Below are positions 53,555-62,269 of a stretch of DNA of 64,000 nt, piece by piece. Under the pieces are notes generated by a model. That model was not told the origin of the DNA. It searched no databases and was given only the letters and a program-made list of their open reading frames with translations. The stretch's first letter is position 1; every line of letters begins with the position of its first letter. The DNA is taken from positions 1 through 64,000 of the forward strand of contig NZ_JAUKFY010000001.1 of the NCBI RefSeq assembly GCF_030489605.1. Reading direction: 5' to 3'. The translations under genes were made by a program, and so were the position numbers. Source of the DNA: Brevibacillus laterosporus (lineage in GTDB: Bacteria; Bacillota; Bacilli; Brevibacillales; Brevibacillaceae).

Positions 53555-53881
53555 ATGCATTACTATGGAAATGAAACGATAATGTCGATAACACAAGCCA
53601 TTCATTTAAAACCAAATGAAATCAGGGTTCTTGAGTGGGTTCGTACCTATGAATATGTTGAAAATACGTATGGTGTAGACGAGAATGTGCCAATATTTTT
53701 AGAGATTCAGCTTATACCGGAAGGGGTTCGTGTTCAAAAGAATCAAATTACGGATTTCCCTAATTTTACTTGTTTGCAAAAGGAAGTATACAGCGATATT
53801 GAATCAGCTCTTTGTGTATTTAAAGAATGGGCTGACGAGATTATTGACCGCTTGAAAAAACAAGGAACGGTCATCGAGTAA
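53555..53881 (+). CDS. Unrecognised small protein, first of a three-gene operon
   Basis: 108 residues from ATG 53555, with AAAAGGGGAG 10 bases upstream; the frame opens at 53414 without a start signal. It has no signal peptide or membrane helix. IHLKPNEIRVLEWVRTYEYV in the middle and a C-terminal helix WADEIIDRLKKQG can be noted. I recognise no family. The next gene starts 12 bases later. Confidence 0.72.
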   Translation: MHYYGNETIMSITQAIHLKPNEIRVLEWVRTYEYVENTYGVDENVPIFLEIQLIPEGVRVQKNQITDFPNFTCLQKEVYSDIESALCVFKEWADEIIDRLKKQGTVIE

Positions 53882-53893
53882 GGGGATGAATAT

Positions 53894-54448
53894 ATGCGTG
53901 ATACAAATAGCCGATACAAAAATCTGCCTCCGCGGCCCCCTGCTTTGTTATTTCAGATTGTTCAAAAATTTTATCGCGGGGCTGTCAGTCATTTTCCGGT
54001 CATTGAGCTAGCCAAAGAGCAGCTGCGTCAAGGTGTATTTGATTGGGAGGCTTGTATAGACACAAAAAACAATGACGAATTAGAAGCAGAGGAGTTGGTT
54101 CGAAAAGCGCTTACTACTTTGTTTCTAGAGTTTCACTTTTATGTGACGTGCTGGTTGCAAATTGATTTGGCGCTCCATCGCTTATGTAACCACCCGAATG
54201 GCTCCGTTTATTGTCGATTGAAGCAACGCTTTTCAGATGATATAGAACGGCATCTTGCTGTACGGCATTGTGTAGACGACACAGATACGTGTGTTATGGC
54301 CCAAATAGAACAAACCGAGGGAGATTTGAGTCAGCTTGCAAACGATAGTTACTGGTTTGATGGACAATTGTTTACTGTTGATACGACTAGTCTGCATACA
54401 CTTAATGAGCTTTATCGTGCCATTATGGAGAAAAGAGGTAGCGTATGA
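53894..54448 (+). CDS. Unrecognised 184-residue protein
   Basis: Helical and soluble, with five cysteines (WEACIDT, VTCWLQ, HRLCNH, VYCRLKQ, HCVDD and DTCVMA around residues 50-140, six counting all), and a Pro-rich N-terminus (LPPRPPAL). No known motif was found. AAGGGGATG precedes the ATG, and its stop overlaps the next start (ATGA). This suggests coupled translation and a shared function. Confidence 0.75.
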   Translation: MRDTNSRYKNLPPRPPALLFQIVQKFYRGAVSHFPVIELAKEQLRQGVFDWEACIDTKNNDELEAEELVRKALTTLFLEFHFYVTCWLQIDLALHRLCNHPNGSVYCRLKQRFSDDIERHLAVRHCVDDTDTCVMAQIEQTEGDLSQLANDSYWFDGQLFTVDTTSLHTLNELYRAIMEKRGSV

Positions 54449-54816
54449 AAATAAGTTGGAAAGTCGGCTGTGTCCTGGCAGGTTTTTTCGTTGTTTATCT
54501 GTGGATCATTCATTTACCCTATCCTCCGTTGCCCATTGCCTCAATACCGGTCGAACAAGCGATGGCTAAGGTAAAGGAACATCCTGAACAGCTAGTTAAT
54601 ATCGGTAAAGAAGATGGTTATGAGTATTACATGATAGAAGGAACACAAAAGGAGGCGGCAGAAAAGCTAAAACAGCAAATGGGTCAAAAGGGATATCAAT
54701 TCGTTGAGAAGCAAGGAGCAGGGTATTTCTTTGAACGCAATGGCCAAAAAAAGGTGATTACCAGTAACATGTGGACTGGCAATTATGTGATCTTGAAGAC
54801 GGCGAACCCTCTCTAA
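54445..54816 (+). CDS. Unrecognised membrane-anchored small protein
   Basis: 123 residues. One N-terminal helix (VGCVLAGFFVVYLWIIHL, about 7-24) acts as an anchor, followed by an extracytoplasmic domain with EQAMAKVKEH and a beta-rich end (GYFFERNGQKKVITSNMW). No family recognised. Third gene of the operon. AGAAAAGAGG precedes the ATG. Confidence 0.75.
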   Translation: MKISWKVGCVLAGFFVVYLWIIHLPYPPLPIASIPVEQAMAKVKEHPEQLVNIGKEDGYEYYMIEGTQKEAAEKLKQQMGQKGYQFVEKQGAGYFFERNGQKKVITSNMWTGNYVILKTANPL

Positions 54817-54843
54817 AAAGGAGAGGGAAGCATTAATCCATCT

Positions 54844-55305
54844 CTATAGCATTGGAGAAGCTACAAGCGGACAGCTTTGCTCGTCTTCAGAGTTTTTTTC
54901 TTTAGATTTCACTTGCAATAAGCTCTCCACAATGTATAAGTGTAGAGCATTATATGATTTGTTGCGGAAATGCCGGAAAATCAAAAAGACTAATAACGTG
55001 ACGAAACCAACAATCAGCACAGAGAGCAAAGGGATGCTATTCGCAATGTAATGTGTAAGTTTGCTGGAAAAAATGATGAAAACGATGGGAACGGTAGAAA
55101 AGCAAAACGGTATGTAGCCAAGCTGAGCTTCTGTTTTTTTAATAGCAGCACAGAGAATGCGCAGTTCATGAACGGTGAGTGTCTCATAAAAGTGCCAGAT
55201 TTCTTCAATTTCTAACAGATCCTCACTGCGTTGAACAGCAATCTGTTGTGAATCATAGCGCCTAAGAGATTTATACAGCTTGCGAAAGTCGCCATACGGC
55301 TTCAT
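54844..55305 (-). CDS. Small membrane protein of unknown function
   Basis: 153 residues from ATG 55305, with AGAGGAGG 8 bases upstream; the frame continues to 55374 across a terminator. Two adjacent membrane helices (about 73-93 and 98-118) split a cytoplasmic N-part (DFRKLYKSLRRYDS) from a C-tail rich in charged residues. Not recognised. Confidence 0.75.
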   Translation of the reverse strand: MKPYGDFRKLYKSLRRYDSQQIAVQRSEDLLEIEEIWHFYETLTVHELRILCAAIKKTEAQLGYIPFCFSTVPIVFIIFSSKLTHYIANSIPLLSVLIVGFVTLLVFLIFRHFRNKSYNALHLYIVESLLQVKSKEKNSEDEQSCPLVASPML

Positions 55306-55326
55306 ATTCAGCCTCCTCTTACGAAT

Positions 55327-55362
55327 AAAAAAGACCGCCTGTGAAGAGCGGTCTTTTTGTTT
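55327..55362 (-). terminator. Terminator after the SASP-like gene
   Basis: AAAAAGACCGC and GCGGTCTTTTT pair around a small loop (TGTGAAGA region). It can act in both directions. Confidence 0.9.
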
Positions 55363-55385
55363 ACGGCTAAGCAATAGGGGAAGAA

Positions 55386-56411
55386 TTATATGCCGCTATA
55401 AGAGTGTAATGTACCGTATCCACCAGCGTTTTGAGCTTTTACTTCTTGAGGGGTGGTTCCTGCGAATCCACTTTGAAAAATGCTTGAAGCAGGAGAACTA
55501 AAGTTTTGATAGCTTTGTTGAGCTTGTTGAGAAAAAGCTGGTGTTGCAAATCCCGCATTTAACGATCTAACCTCTTGCGCATTAGTTCCAGCAAAACCAG
55601 GCTGGAATACACTGTTAGCCCCAGCATAGCTCACTGGACTGCTGTATGAAGGAGTTTGGAATTGATATGATTGGGTTTGCGGCGTGAAGGATTGGTACGG
55701 CTGTTGAGCTACAGCAGGCAGCGAATAGCCGGCATTAAGCGCTTGCACCTCATGTGCATTTGTACCTGCAAAGCCTGGGGTATACACACTGTTAACGTTA
55801 GTGTTCATACCTTGAGATAAAGCAGTTCCTGCTTGGCCTGCGTTTAATTGGCGTACCTCTTGGACATTTGTACCAGCAAAACCAGGTTGGAACACGGTGT
55901 TTGCATTAGTAAATCCGCCTTGTGCCGCAAAATTTTGGTTTTGTCCGTAAGCTAGGTTGGTTAGGCTTGCAACACCTGGAGTAGGCTGACCTGCGTTTTG
56001 AGCTCGTACTTCTTGAACATTTGTACCAGCAAAGCCAGGCTGGAATATGCTATTTGCACCAGTAAATCCAGCTTGTGTTGCATAATTTTGATTACCATAA
56101 GAAGGGACTTGTCCGTAAGCTTGATGTGCCAAAGCCGGAGCAGGCTGACCTGCATTCAGAGCTCGAACCTCCTGAACATCTGTACCAGCAAAACCACGGG
56201 TGAAAACACTGTTAGCAGCTCCAAAACCGCTTTGTGCTCCAAAAGATTGGCTTGGTACTTGGCTGAAGGCTTGGTTTGTTGGATAAAAGCTATTGTTCAA
56301 AGCTTTTACCTCCTGCACATTTGTACCAGCGAAATTCGGATTGAAGATCGCGCTTGCAGGTCCAGAGATTTGGTTGTAAGCAGAAGTATTATAATTTTGA
56401 TTGTAGGTCAT
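55386..56411 (-). CDS. Gamma-type SASP-like protein with seven repeats
   Basis: 341 residues from ATG 56411 (AGGAGG 8 bases upstream; the in-frame GTG 56420 abuts that site). Seven 23-residue repeats, each near A-N-S-V-F-x-x-GFAGTNVQEVRALNAG, begin at about residues 19, 66, 119, 170, 206, 265 and 308, separated by Gln/Tyr/Ser/Pro-rich linkers. The block F-A-x-T-N-x-Q-E-V-R-x-x-N-A resembles the repeat of gamma-type small acid-soluble spore proteins (FASETNAQxVRxQN). Those are usually under 100 residues with two or three repeats and serve as amino-acid stores in the spore. Here the glutamate of the E-T-N core is Gly (AGTN). The assignment is pattern-based; a coat or exosporium role is possible. 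Confidence 0.72.
   Translation of the reverse strand: MTYNQNYNTSAYNQISGPASAIFNPNFAGTNVQEVKALNNSFYPTNQAFSQVPSQSFGAQSGFGAANSVFTRGFAGTDVQEVRALNAGQPAPALAHQAYGQVPSYGNQNYATQAGFTGANSIFQPGFAGTNVQEVRAQNAGQPTPGVASLTNLAYGQNQNFAAQGGFTNANTVFQPGFAGTNVQEVRQLNAGQAGTALSQGMNTNVNSVYTPGFAGTNAHEVQALNAGYSLPAVAQQPYQSFTPQTQSYQFQTPSYSSPVSYAGANSVFQPGFAGTNAQEVRSLNAGFATPAFSQQAQQSYQNFSSPASSIFQSGFAGTTPQEVKAQNAGGYGTLHSYSGI
55478..56357 (-). repeat. Seven 69-bp coding repeats with variable linkers
   Basis: DNA copies of the G-F-A-G-T-N module are spaced unevenly (from 108 to 177 bases), unlike a simple tandem array. This suggests old duplication with linker drift. Confidence 0.75.
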
Positions 56412-56494
56412 GTTGACCACCTCCTACCCTCAGTTTTTACCAACAAAGGAAACTCAATGCATGCAAAGGAAAAAAATTTCGTTTTTCCTAATAA

Positions 56495-56541
56495 AAAAAC
56501 AGGGAACTGCATCAGTAGGATTGATGAGACTCCCTGTTTGT
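56495..56541 (-). terminator. Terminator after the antiporter gene
   Basis: Read leftward, AAACAGGGAG pairs with TTCCCTGTTT around ATCAATC/GATTGAT-like inner pairing, and T follows. Confidence 0.85.
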
Positions 56542-56611
56542 AAGCTATATATGTTATTTGCAAATAAAATCCATTCTACTTAGCAATATGCTTTTTCAGC
56601 TAGCTTCTATT

Positions 56612-58126
56612 TTAAGTTCCATTCGTTCTAGGAATGATCATGCTCTCTTCTTCCTTTTGAACATGCTCCTCTTCTCGATTGGAACGCTCTTCCGAAAATA
56701 ATTGCTTAATTCTCTCCTGCTCTGTTTTCGGCCCAAGCACGTACAAGATATCATCTGCTTGTAAAATGGTATCTCCCTTTGGTATCAGCAATTTTTTACC
56801 TCTGATAATCGCGTTTACTAGTGCCTGATCGGACAATTGAAGATCGAGCAAATTGGTGCCCACGGCCTTGCTGTTTTCCCGAATGTGAACTTCAATCATT
56901 TCAGCGTTTGTTTTTGCAAGCGAAACCAGTTCCAAGCTATAGGGAGCTACTGTCTTTTCCCCTTTAGAAAAACCAAACCAGTTCGCAAGAGGCGAAATAG
57001 TTGCTCCTTGAATAAGAGCAGAGGTTAAGACAACGAAAAAGACCACATTGAAGATTAGCTGAGCATTCTCTAGTCCCGCAATCAAGGGATAAGTAGCTAA
57101 TACGATTGGTACGGCGCCGCGTAACCCCGACCAAGCGATAAAGGCTCGTTCTTTAGTTGAGAAGCTCATGCCAAGCGTACTTACATAAACTCCGATCGGT
57201 CGTGCTACAAACATTAGTAGGAAGGAAAGGGCAATACCTTGCCAAATCACTTCCAACAAATCTGATGGAAAAACCAGCAAACCTAACAGGATAAACATCA
57301 GGATTTGCATCATCCAGGCAAAGGCTTCGTTAAAGCGCAGAATGGAGTGCCGATAGGGAATGTCAACATTTCCTACAAAGACAGCCATCACATAGACAGC
57401 GAGTAAGCCACTTCCGCCCAATATGGATGTGGCACCGTAGGCTAGAACTGCCAGAGCGATAGACAATACCGGATAGAGTCCGGATGAGTCCAGATTAATG
57501 CTTTTGATAAGCATAGTGGAGATTTTGCCTAATAAATAACCCATTACTAGACCTAACCCCATCTCCCATAGGAATTCTAAAATCATTGCCGGTACATTTA
57601 CTTCTGGATGCTGCATGAATTCTATCAGGGCAATGGTCAAAAACATGGCCATGGGATCGTTTGTGCCTGATTCTGCTTCCAATACGGAAGTCAGCCGTTT
57701 TTTTATATTTTTATTGCCTAATACGGCAAAAACAGCAGCGGCATCTGTAGAACCAACAATTGCTCCAAATAATAAGCCTTCATTCCAAGACAAGCCCAAA
57801 ATAAATTTGGCACATGCACCAATTAGAAAAGTGGTAAGAACAACACCAATGGTTGCTAAGGAGAGAGAGGGTTTGGCCACAGCGCGAATGTCAGTCCATT
57901 TTGTCTGCATGCCACCATCGAACAAAATAATGATAAGGGCGAGAATACCGAAGAGTTGTGTTAACGAGGCATTATCATAATAAATGAATTTGCTCAGGAT
58001 CATTCCAACCCCCACGAAAAAAACAAGGGAAGGAAGACCGATGCGTGATGAAAATTTGGCTGTAACAACGCCAGTAACCAAGAGAACAGCGAGGAGCAAA
58101 ATGATATTATCCGTTGTGAAAATCAA
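56612..58126 (-). CDS. K+/H+ antiporter of the CPA1/NhaP2 type with TrkA-C domain
   Basis: 504 residues from TTG 58126 with AAAGGAG 11 bases upstream. Twelve or so membrane helices (1-390): ALIIILFDGGMQTKW, GAIVGSTDAAAVFAVLG, EAESGTNDPMAMFLT with the ion-binding N-D pair, and AWSGLRGAVPIVLA. The C-terminal regulatory TrkA-C domain (about 405-485) has GTNLLDLQLSDQALV and LQADDILYVLGP. It exchanges K+ or Na+ for protons. Single gene. Confidence 0.92.
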   Translation of the reverse strand: MIFTTDNIILLLAVLLVTGVVTAKFSSRIGLPSLVFFVGVGMILSKFIYYDNASLTQLFGILALIIILFDGGMQTKWTDIRAVAKPSLSLATIGVVLTTFLIGACAKFILGLSWNEGLLFGAIVGSTDAAAVFAVLGNKNIKKRLTSVLEAESGTNDPMAMFLTIALIEFMQHPEVNVPAMILEFLWEMGLGLVMGYLLGKISTMLIKSINLDSSGLYPVLSIALAVLAYGATSILGGSGLLAVYVMAVFVGNVDIPYRHSILRFNEAFAWMMQILMFILLGLLVFPSDLLEVIWQGIALSFLLMFVARPIGVYVSTLGMSFSTKERAFIAWSGLRGAVPIVLATYPLIAGLENAQLIFNVVFFVVLTSALIQGATISPLANWFGFSKGEKTVAPYSLELVSLAKTNAEMIEVHIRENSKAVGTNLLDLQLSDQALVNAIIRGKKLLIPKGDTILQADDILYVLGPKTEQERIKQLFSEERSNREEEHVQKEEESMIIPRTNGT

Positions 58127-58457
58127 CCATACACCAACTCCTTTAAGTAAAATAAAAGGTAAGAAATTAACTCTGTGATATTTGTTACCCGGTAGCTCTT
58201 TCTTTTAAATGTACACGAAACTGAGGGAGATGCAATATTCTAGGTGCATTTTTATGCTTTTTTGGGATAAATCTCACAAAAAAGTACGTTTATACTTTTA
58301 AATTTAATGTTTTGTTCTATGTAAACGTAACATATGGACCTGTTTTCAATAAAAACATAATATTTATGAAAAAATATTTCATTATTATAAAGATAATGGA
58401 GCGAGCATAGAAAAATACCCTTCCTATCAGGAAGGGCTGAATAAAAGTCAGGCTCTT
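58127..58457. other. Gap between the antiporter and YheC/D operon
   Basis: No gene: the 69-codon minus frame (58252-58461) lacks a ribosome site and crosses the terminator at 58408-58430. Very AT-rich at 58290-58400. Confidence 0.6.
58400..58433 (-). terminator. Terminator of the YheC/D operon
   Basis: CCCTTCCT and AGGAAGGG form a perfect 8-bp stem. Read leftward it runs into ATTTTTC. Confidence 0.85.
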
Positions 58458-59741
58458 TCACTTGCTCATGTGTTGTGAATAAAAAATAATGTTGCGCAGT
58501 GAAGCACGGCGGATATCTGGTTCATCGAATTTTTCCGGTTTAGAATTTGCTTCAAAAAACCAGATATCACCATCAGTCGTTATTCCTAAGTCCATAGACA
58601 TTTCAGCAAGATCTTTCATATTCTGCTGAAGGGCTTTAGCTATTACAAGTACAGTTTTCCTGATGTTCTGCAGAATGAAAATGGACCACTCTTCTCCAAA
58701 AACTTTGGGAAGGACTTTATCAGGTGAAAGAATAGAACCCCCGCGTGGGACATGAGTGGTAATGCTTCGGGCCCCTGCTTGTCGAATTCCTATCCCCGTT
58801 ATATCCCACTGTCCTTTACCATTTTTTTGTGTAAGGACACGCACATCAAATGGGCGATCATTATAGGTAGCAAGCATAATGCCCTGCTGAACGATGTAGG
58901 GCTTCTGATGAAGGATCGGCCAAAGATATGTCCAGAGTTCATCGAGAGTACAAAATGATCTAGATAACGATTTTTGTTGATGAACACGGCGTAAAATCCA
59001 GATACTATCGTGTTTTTCAAGACGCATGATTCCTCGCCCAGCTTTTCCACGTATAGGCTTTAGATAAAGAACATCATGTTTTCTAGCAAAGGACTTCAGT
59101 CGCTCAAAAGAATCTAATTTGTAAGTATCGGGCAAGAAAGGAGCGACTTCCTTTTTGGCTTGTAGGGTGGCAAATAGGCTTTCCTTATCGAAAAATTGAC
59201 GGTTGAACAATGTCACGTTCTTCAGTTTTGAGATGCGCTTGAGAGTTTCTTGCATATGCTCTTTTTCCTCTACTGTGCGTGTTGGAATCCGATTATATAT
59301 TACATGAGGAAAGGGAGTTTCGAACCTTTGCCAGTATCCATTACGTTTATCGTATAGATAACCTCGTATTTTATAAGTTTCCCAGTCTATGCCGTCTGGT
59401 GTAAATACGAATACGAGTGCTCCTAGCTTTTGTCCTGTTTTGCTTATCTCTTGAAAGTTTTCCCTATTTCCTTTAAATGATTCGCCTTTGCCAGAAGTAA
59501 GAATGCCAATAAGAGGAGCAATTTGCAGCATATTGTTATACATGCTCCATCTGATGCGGGTACGATAGCGACCTGTTACAGTAGGAGCCAATCCTAGGTT
59601 TAATGTTTGTTCAACATGGAGGGGACCCAATGGCACGGTGATATGATGTGCGGAAGTAAGCGGGATGGGAAAGTGGATACCCTCTACATACCATTGTCCT
59701 GAGGGGAGTATGGTCAGCCAACCGGATTGCCAGTGGGACAT
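58458..59741 (-). CDS. YheC/YheD-family ATP-grasp protein, copy 4
   Basis: 427 residues, GAAGGAGGAG before ATG. N-terminal family-specific domain (1-90), then LIGILTSG, VIYNRIPTRTVEEKE, YLKPIRGKAGRGIMRLE (ATP-grasp lysine) and MDLGITTDGDIWFFEANSKP (metal-binding E-x-N). The ATP-grasp core ligates a carboxylate to an amine or thiol, but substrate is unknown. In B. subtilis YheC and YheD are spore-coat-associated. Last gene of a run of four, 28 bases after copy 3. The end lacks the F-R/S-I motif of the other three and reads PEKFDEPDI. Confidence 0.88.
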   Translation of the reverse strand: MSHWQSGWLTILPSGQWYVEGIHFPIPLTSAHHITVPLGPLHVEQTLNLGLAPTVTGRYRTRIRWSMYNNMLQIAPLIGILTSGKGESFKGNRENFQEISKTGQKLGALVFVFTPDGIDWETYKIRGYLYDKRNGYWQRFETPFPHVIYNRIPTRTVEEKEHMQETLKRISKLKNVTLFNRQFFDKESLFATLQAKKEVAPFLPDTYKLDSFERLKSFARKHDVLYLKPIRGKAGRGIMRLEKHDSIWILRRVHQQKSLSRSFCTLDELWTYLWPILHQKPYIVQQGIMLATYNDRPFDVRVLTQKNGKGQWDITGIGIRQAGARSITTHVPRGGSILSPDKVLPKVFGEEWSIFILQNIRKTVLVIAKALQQNMKDLAEMSMDLGITTDGDIWFFEANSKPEKFDEPDIRRASLRNIIFYSQHMSK

Positions 59742-59769
59742 TAGAAACTCCTCCTTCCTTCAGCCCGTG

Positions 59770-61143
59770 TTAAAAATTAGCTAAATAGCGACCGTAGTCG
59801 ACGAGTAAACTACGCGACATTTCATCAGCTTGTTTTAGGCGTGCATGTTTAAAAATGGAGCGTCCTGGTTTGGAGTTAGCCTCAAACATCCAAATATTAC
59901 CTTTTTTATCGATGCCTATATCTAGACCGAGTTCACCTAGATGTGTACCGTAGGCAAACTCAATTGCATTTGCTAAACGAATAGAAGCTTCACGAACACG
60001 CTTTTCTACAGTGTGATGCTGTTCTGGGAATAGAGTTTCCAGTAGTTCTTTACCTGGAATAACCATTCCTCCAGTTCGAACATGTGTAGTAACACTTCCA
60101 GCACCGGCTATTTTGGCAGCTAGACAGGATACGACCCAGCTATTTTCCACGTTTTTGTGCAAGTGAACACGGAAATCGAGTGGACGACCTGAATAAGTGC
60201 ATAAATCAATGCCCTGCTGAATCAGGTAATTACTTGCACGGCGCGTTTGAAACACATGCTGATATAACTTAGACAATTTCTGAAAGCGTCGGGTGACATT
60301 ACCTGCTCCGCTATGGTATGAGAGCTGATATCCTTTTGCAAGCTGCTTTATTTTTAGAATTCCATAGCCAAGACTGCCATCTTTTGGTTTTAAATAAACC
60401 ATAGAGTATCTGTCAAGCATGCTTTTTAGCATGGAGAGTGTAGGAGCTACCTGGGTTTCTGGAATGAACTCATTTATTTCCGGCATGGGATACAAGCGTT
60501 GGTGAACACCCCATTTATCAAAAAATCCAATATTAAACATGGGTACATACTGTTCATTGGCTATACGAAATTTAAAGTCCTTGACAGACTCTTGGCGCTC
60601 CGCTGCACGAGAGGGAACGCGATCATACAACACGTCTGGCATGGCAGTCCAAAATCTTTTCCATACGTACTGCCCCTTATTGGTAGAGCGCAAGAACCAG
60701 CCGTATACTCGATTAGATGACCAATCTACATCATTTGGTGAAAAGATAAAGTAATAAACCCCTTTTCCTTTCTGAGCTGACAATAATTTTTGAAAAAAGC
60801 CTGATCTAGGGCCAATCGGGGCTCTACCTCCATCGCGTAGTCCTGTGGTGACTATACCAATGGAGGGACCAACCCGAATTGTTCCATCTTCGTTTTTTAA
60901 ATGGATCGTACCGGGATGAGGGATGGCTAAGGCTTCTTTTAGTGGTGATGTTACTTTTACTAGATTACCGGTTTTTTGTTTTTTTTCTTCAATAATGATT
61001 CCATGTACCGTTATTTGCCCGTGCGAGATAGCAACTCGTTGTCGATTCTTAAATCCCCAGTCCCGGCATAGATGGGAAGGGAGCACGATGCCTTTGATAC
61101 GGGAGTAGGTAAGAAATCGTAACCGTACTGAGATGGTTTCCAT
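59770..61143 (-). CDS. YheC/YheD-family ATP-grasp protein, copy 3
   Basis: 457 residues; TAGGAGGTTAGGAG before ATG. N-terminal domain (1-105) as in copies 1 and 4, then SIGIVTTGLRDG, VLYDRVPSRAAERQE, YLKPKDGSLGYGILKIK, GGMVIPGKELL and ELGLDIGIDKKGNIWMFEAN with SKPGRSIF. Ends 28 bases before copy 4. Divergence between copies is high, so they are old paralogues. Confidence 0.9.
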   Translation of the reverse strand: METISVRLRFLTYSRIKGIVLPSHLCRDWGFKNRQRVAISHGQITVHGIIIEEKKQKTGNLVKVTSPLKEALAIPHPGTIHLKNEDGTIRVGPSIGIVTTGLRDGGRAPIGPRSGFFQKLLSAQKGKGVYYFIFSPNDVDWSSNRVYGWFLRSTNKGQYVWKRFWTAMPDVLYDRVPSRAAERQESVKDFKFRIANEQYVPMFNIGFFDKWGVHQRLYPMPEINEFIPETQVAPTLSMLKSMLDRYSMVYLKPKDGSLGYGILKIKQLAKGYQLSYHSGAGNVTRRFQKLSKLYQHVFQTRRASNYLIQQGIDLCTYSGRPLDFRVHLHKNVENSWVVSCLAAKIAGAGSVTTHVRTGGMVIPGKELLETLFPEQHHTVEKRVREASIRLANAIEFAYGTHLGELGLDIGIDKKGNIWMFEANSKPGRSIFKHARLKQADEMSRSLLVDYGRYLANF

Positions 61144-61149
61144 GTACTC

Positions 61150-62250
61150 CTAACCTCCTATACGCTTATTCAAGAGATATTCAGCGTATTTTACTGGCTG
61201 TGCGACCGAATGTAATCTGGCATTCCCATCTTGAATTTGGCGGAATACCGTCCGGCCTGGTCGTGAATTTACTTCAATAATCCATACATGCCCTTGCGTA
61301 TCGACCCCTACATCTATTCCCAGCTCTACCAAACGACCATGATGTTTTTCTAAAAAAGGGGGAAGGAGTTGAGCAAGCATACCCACTTCTTCTATGATTT
61401 GATGACATAAGTCATGTGGATAATGTTTAATTAGGAAATCTTCTAATGGTACGGCGATTCCCCCTCCGTGCAGATTAGAGGTAATGCTTTCTTTCTTCCC
61501 TACTCGTACGGCCTTCCCGGTTGTTGTCCATTTGCCTCTCCCGTTTTTCTGGACTAAAATACGTATGTCAAAGGGATATCCATCTGAGGTGTGCAGCTTC
61601 AAATAAGGTTGCAAGATGTACTTACGCCCCTTTGTTAGCTTTTGAATACAGGAGAAAAGATTTTTTTTAGTTGTTAAGGTACGTGTAAAGGGTTTATTCT
61701 CCCTTGTTCTACCTGTAAGTTCATACCCTTTTTTTACAGAGGAGATACGAATTACTCCGCTTCCATGGGTTCCGGCCATGGGTTTTATAATGACAGCCCC
61801 TTGTTCAGCCAGATTTGTTTCAAGAAGAGTAGGGCTAAAGAGTTTGGTCTGCGGCAACCACTTTTGTAAATCCTTTGATTTCATAAGGATGTTATACACT
61901 TGCCATTTTCCCGATAATCCACGGCCTAAGAAGGTGATTTTGGGATCTTTTTGCAGTCGTTCGATAATCGGTCTATATTTAGCGATATGAGGTCCCATAA
62001 AATACCTATCATAGATTAATGGTGGAAAGGGAGCTTCTATGCGCACCCAAGTATGTTTAATAAATTCAAAGCCCACTATGGTACGTGAGATAAAATCAAC
62101 CTGACGAGGAGAAAAGACGACTATGCGTATACCTAGCTTGCTTCCAATACGTGTTAAAGTGGTATAATAAGACTTTTCCCGGAAGGTTGGCTGGTTTGGC
62201 GATCCTTTGAAAATGGCCATAATTCCTAATGTTTTTTCTTGTTTTCTCAT
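61150..62250 (-). CDS. YheC/YheD-family ATP-grasp protein, copy 2, without N-terminal domain
   Basis: 366 residues from ATG 62250, with TAGGTG 8 bases upstream; the in-frame GTG 62259 is part of that site. It begins at the position of the G-I-L/G-I-M core strand (KTLGIMAIF), so it lacks the roughly 90-residue domain of the other three. Later motifs are present: PLIYDRYFMGPHIAKYR, IIKPMAGTHGSGVIRIS, GGGIAVPLEDFL and ELGIDVGVDTQGHVWIIEVN with SRPGRTVF. It ends 6 bases before copy 3. Confidence 0.9.
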   Translation of the reverse strand: MRKQEKTLGIMAIFKGSPNQPTFREKSYYTTLTRIGSKLGIRIVVFSPRQVDFISRTIVGFEFIKHTWVRIEAPFPPLIYDRYFMGPHIAKYRPIIERLQKDPKITFLGRGLSGKWQVYNILMKSKDLQKWLPQTKLFSPTLLETNLAEQGAVIIKPMAGTHGSGVIRISSVKKGYELTGRTRENKPFTRTLTTKKNLFSCIQKLTKGRKYILQPYLKLHTSDGYPFDIRILVQKNGRGKWTTTGKAVRVGKKESITSNLHGGGIAVPLEDFLIKHYPHDLCHQIIEEVGMLAQLLPPFLEKHHGRLVELGIDVGVDTQGHVWIIEVNSRPGRTVFRQIQDGNARLHSVAQPVKYAEYLLNKRIGG

Positions 62251-62269
62251 TTTGATCACCTACGCTGTC

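Noticed and set aside
58252-58461. 69-codon minus-strand frame
   Set aside because: Crosses the terminator of the YheC/D operon and has no start signal.
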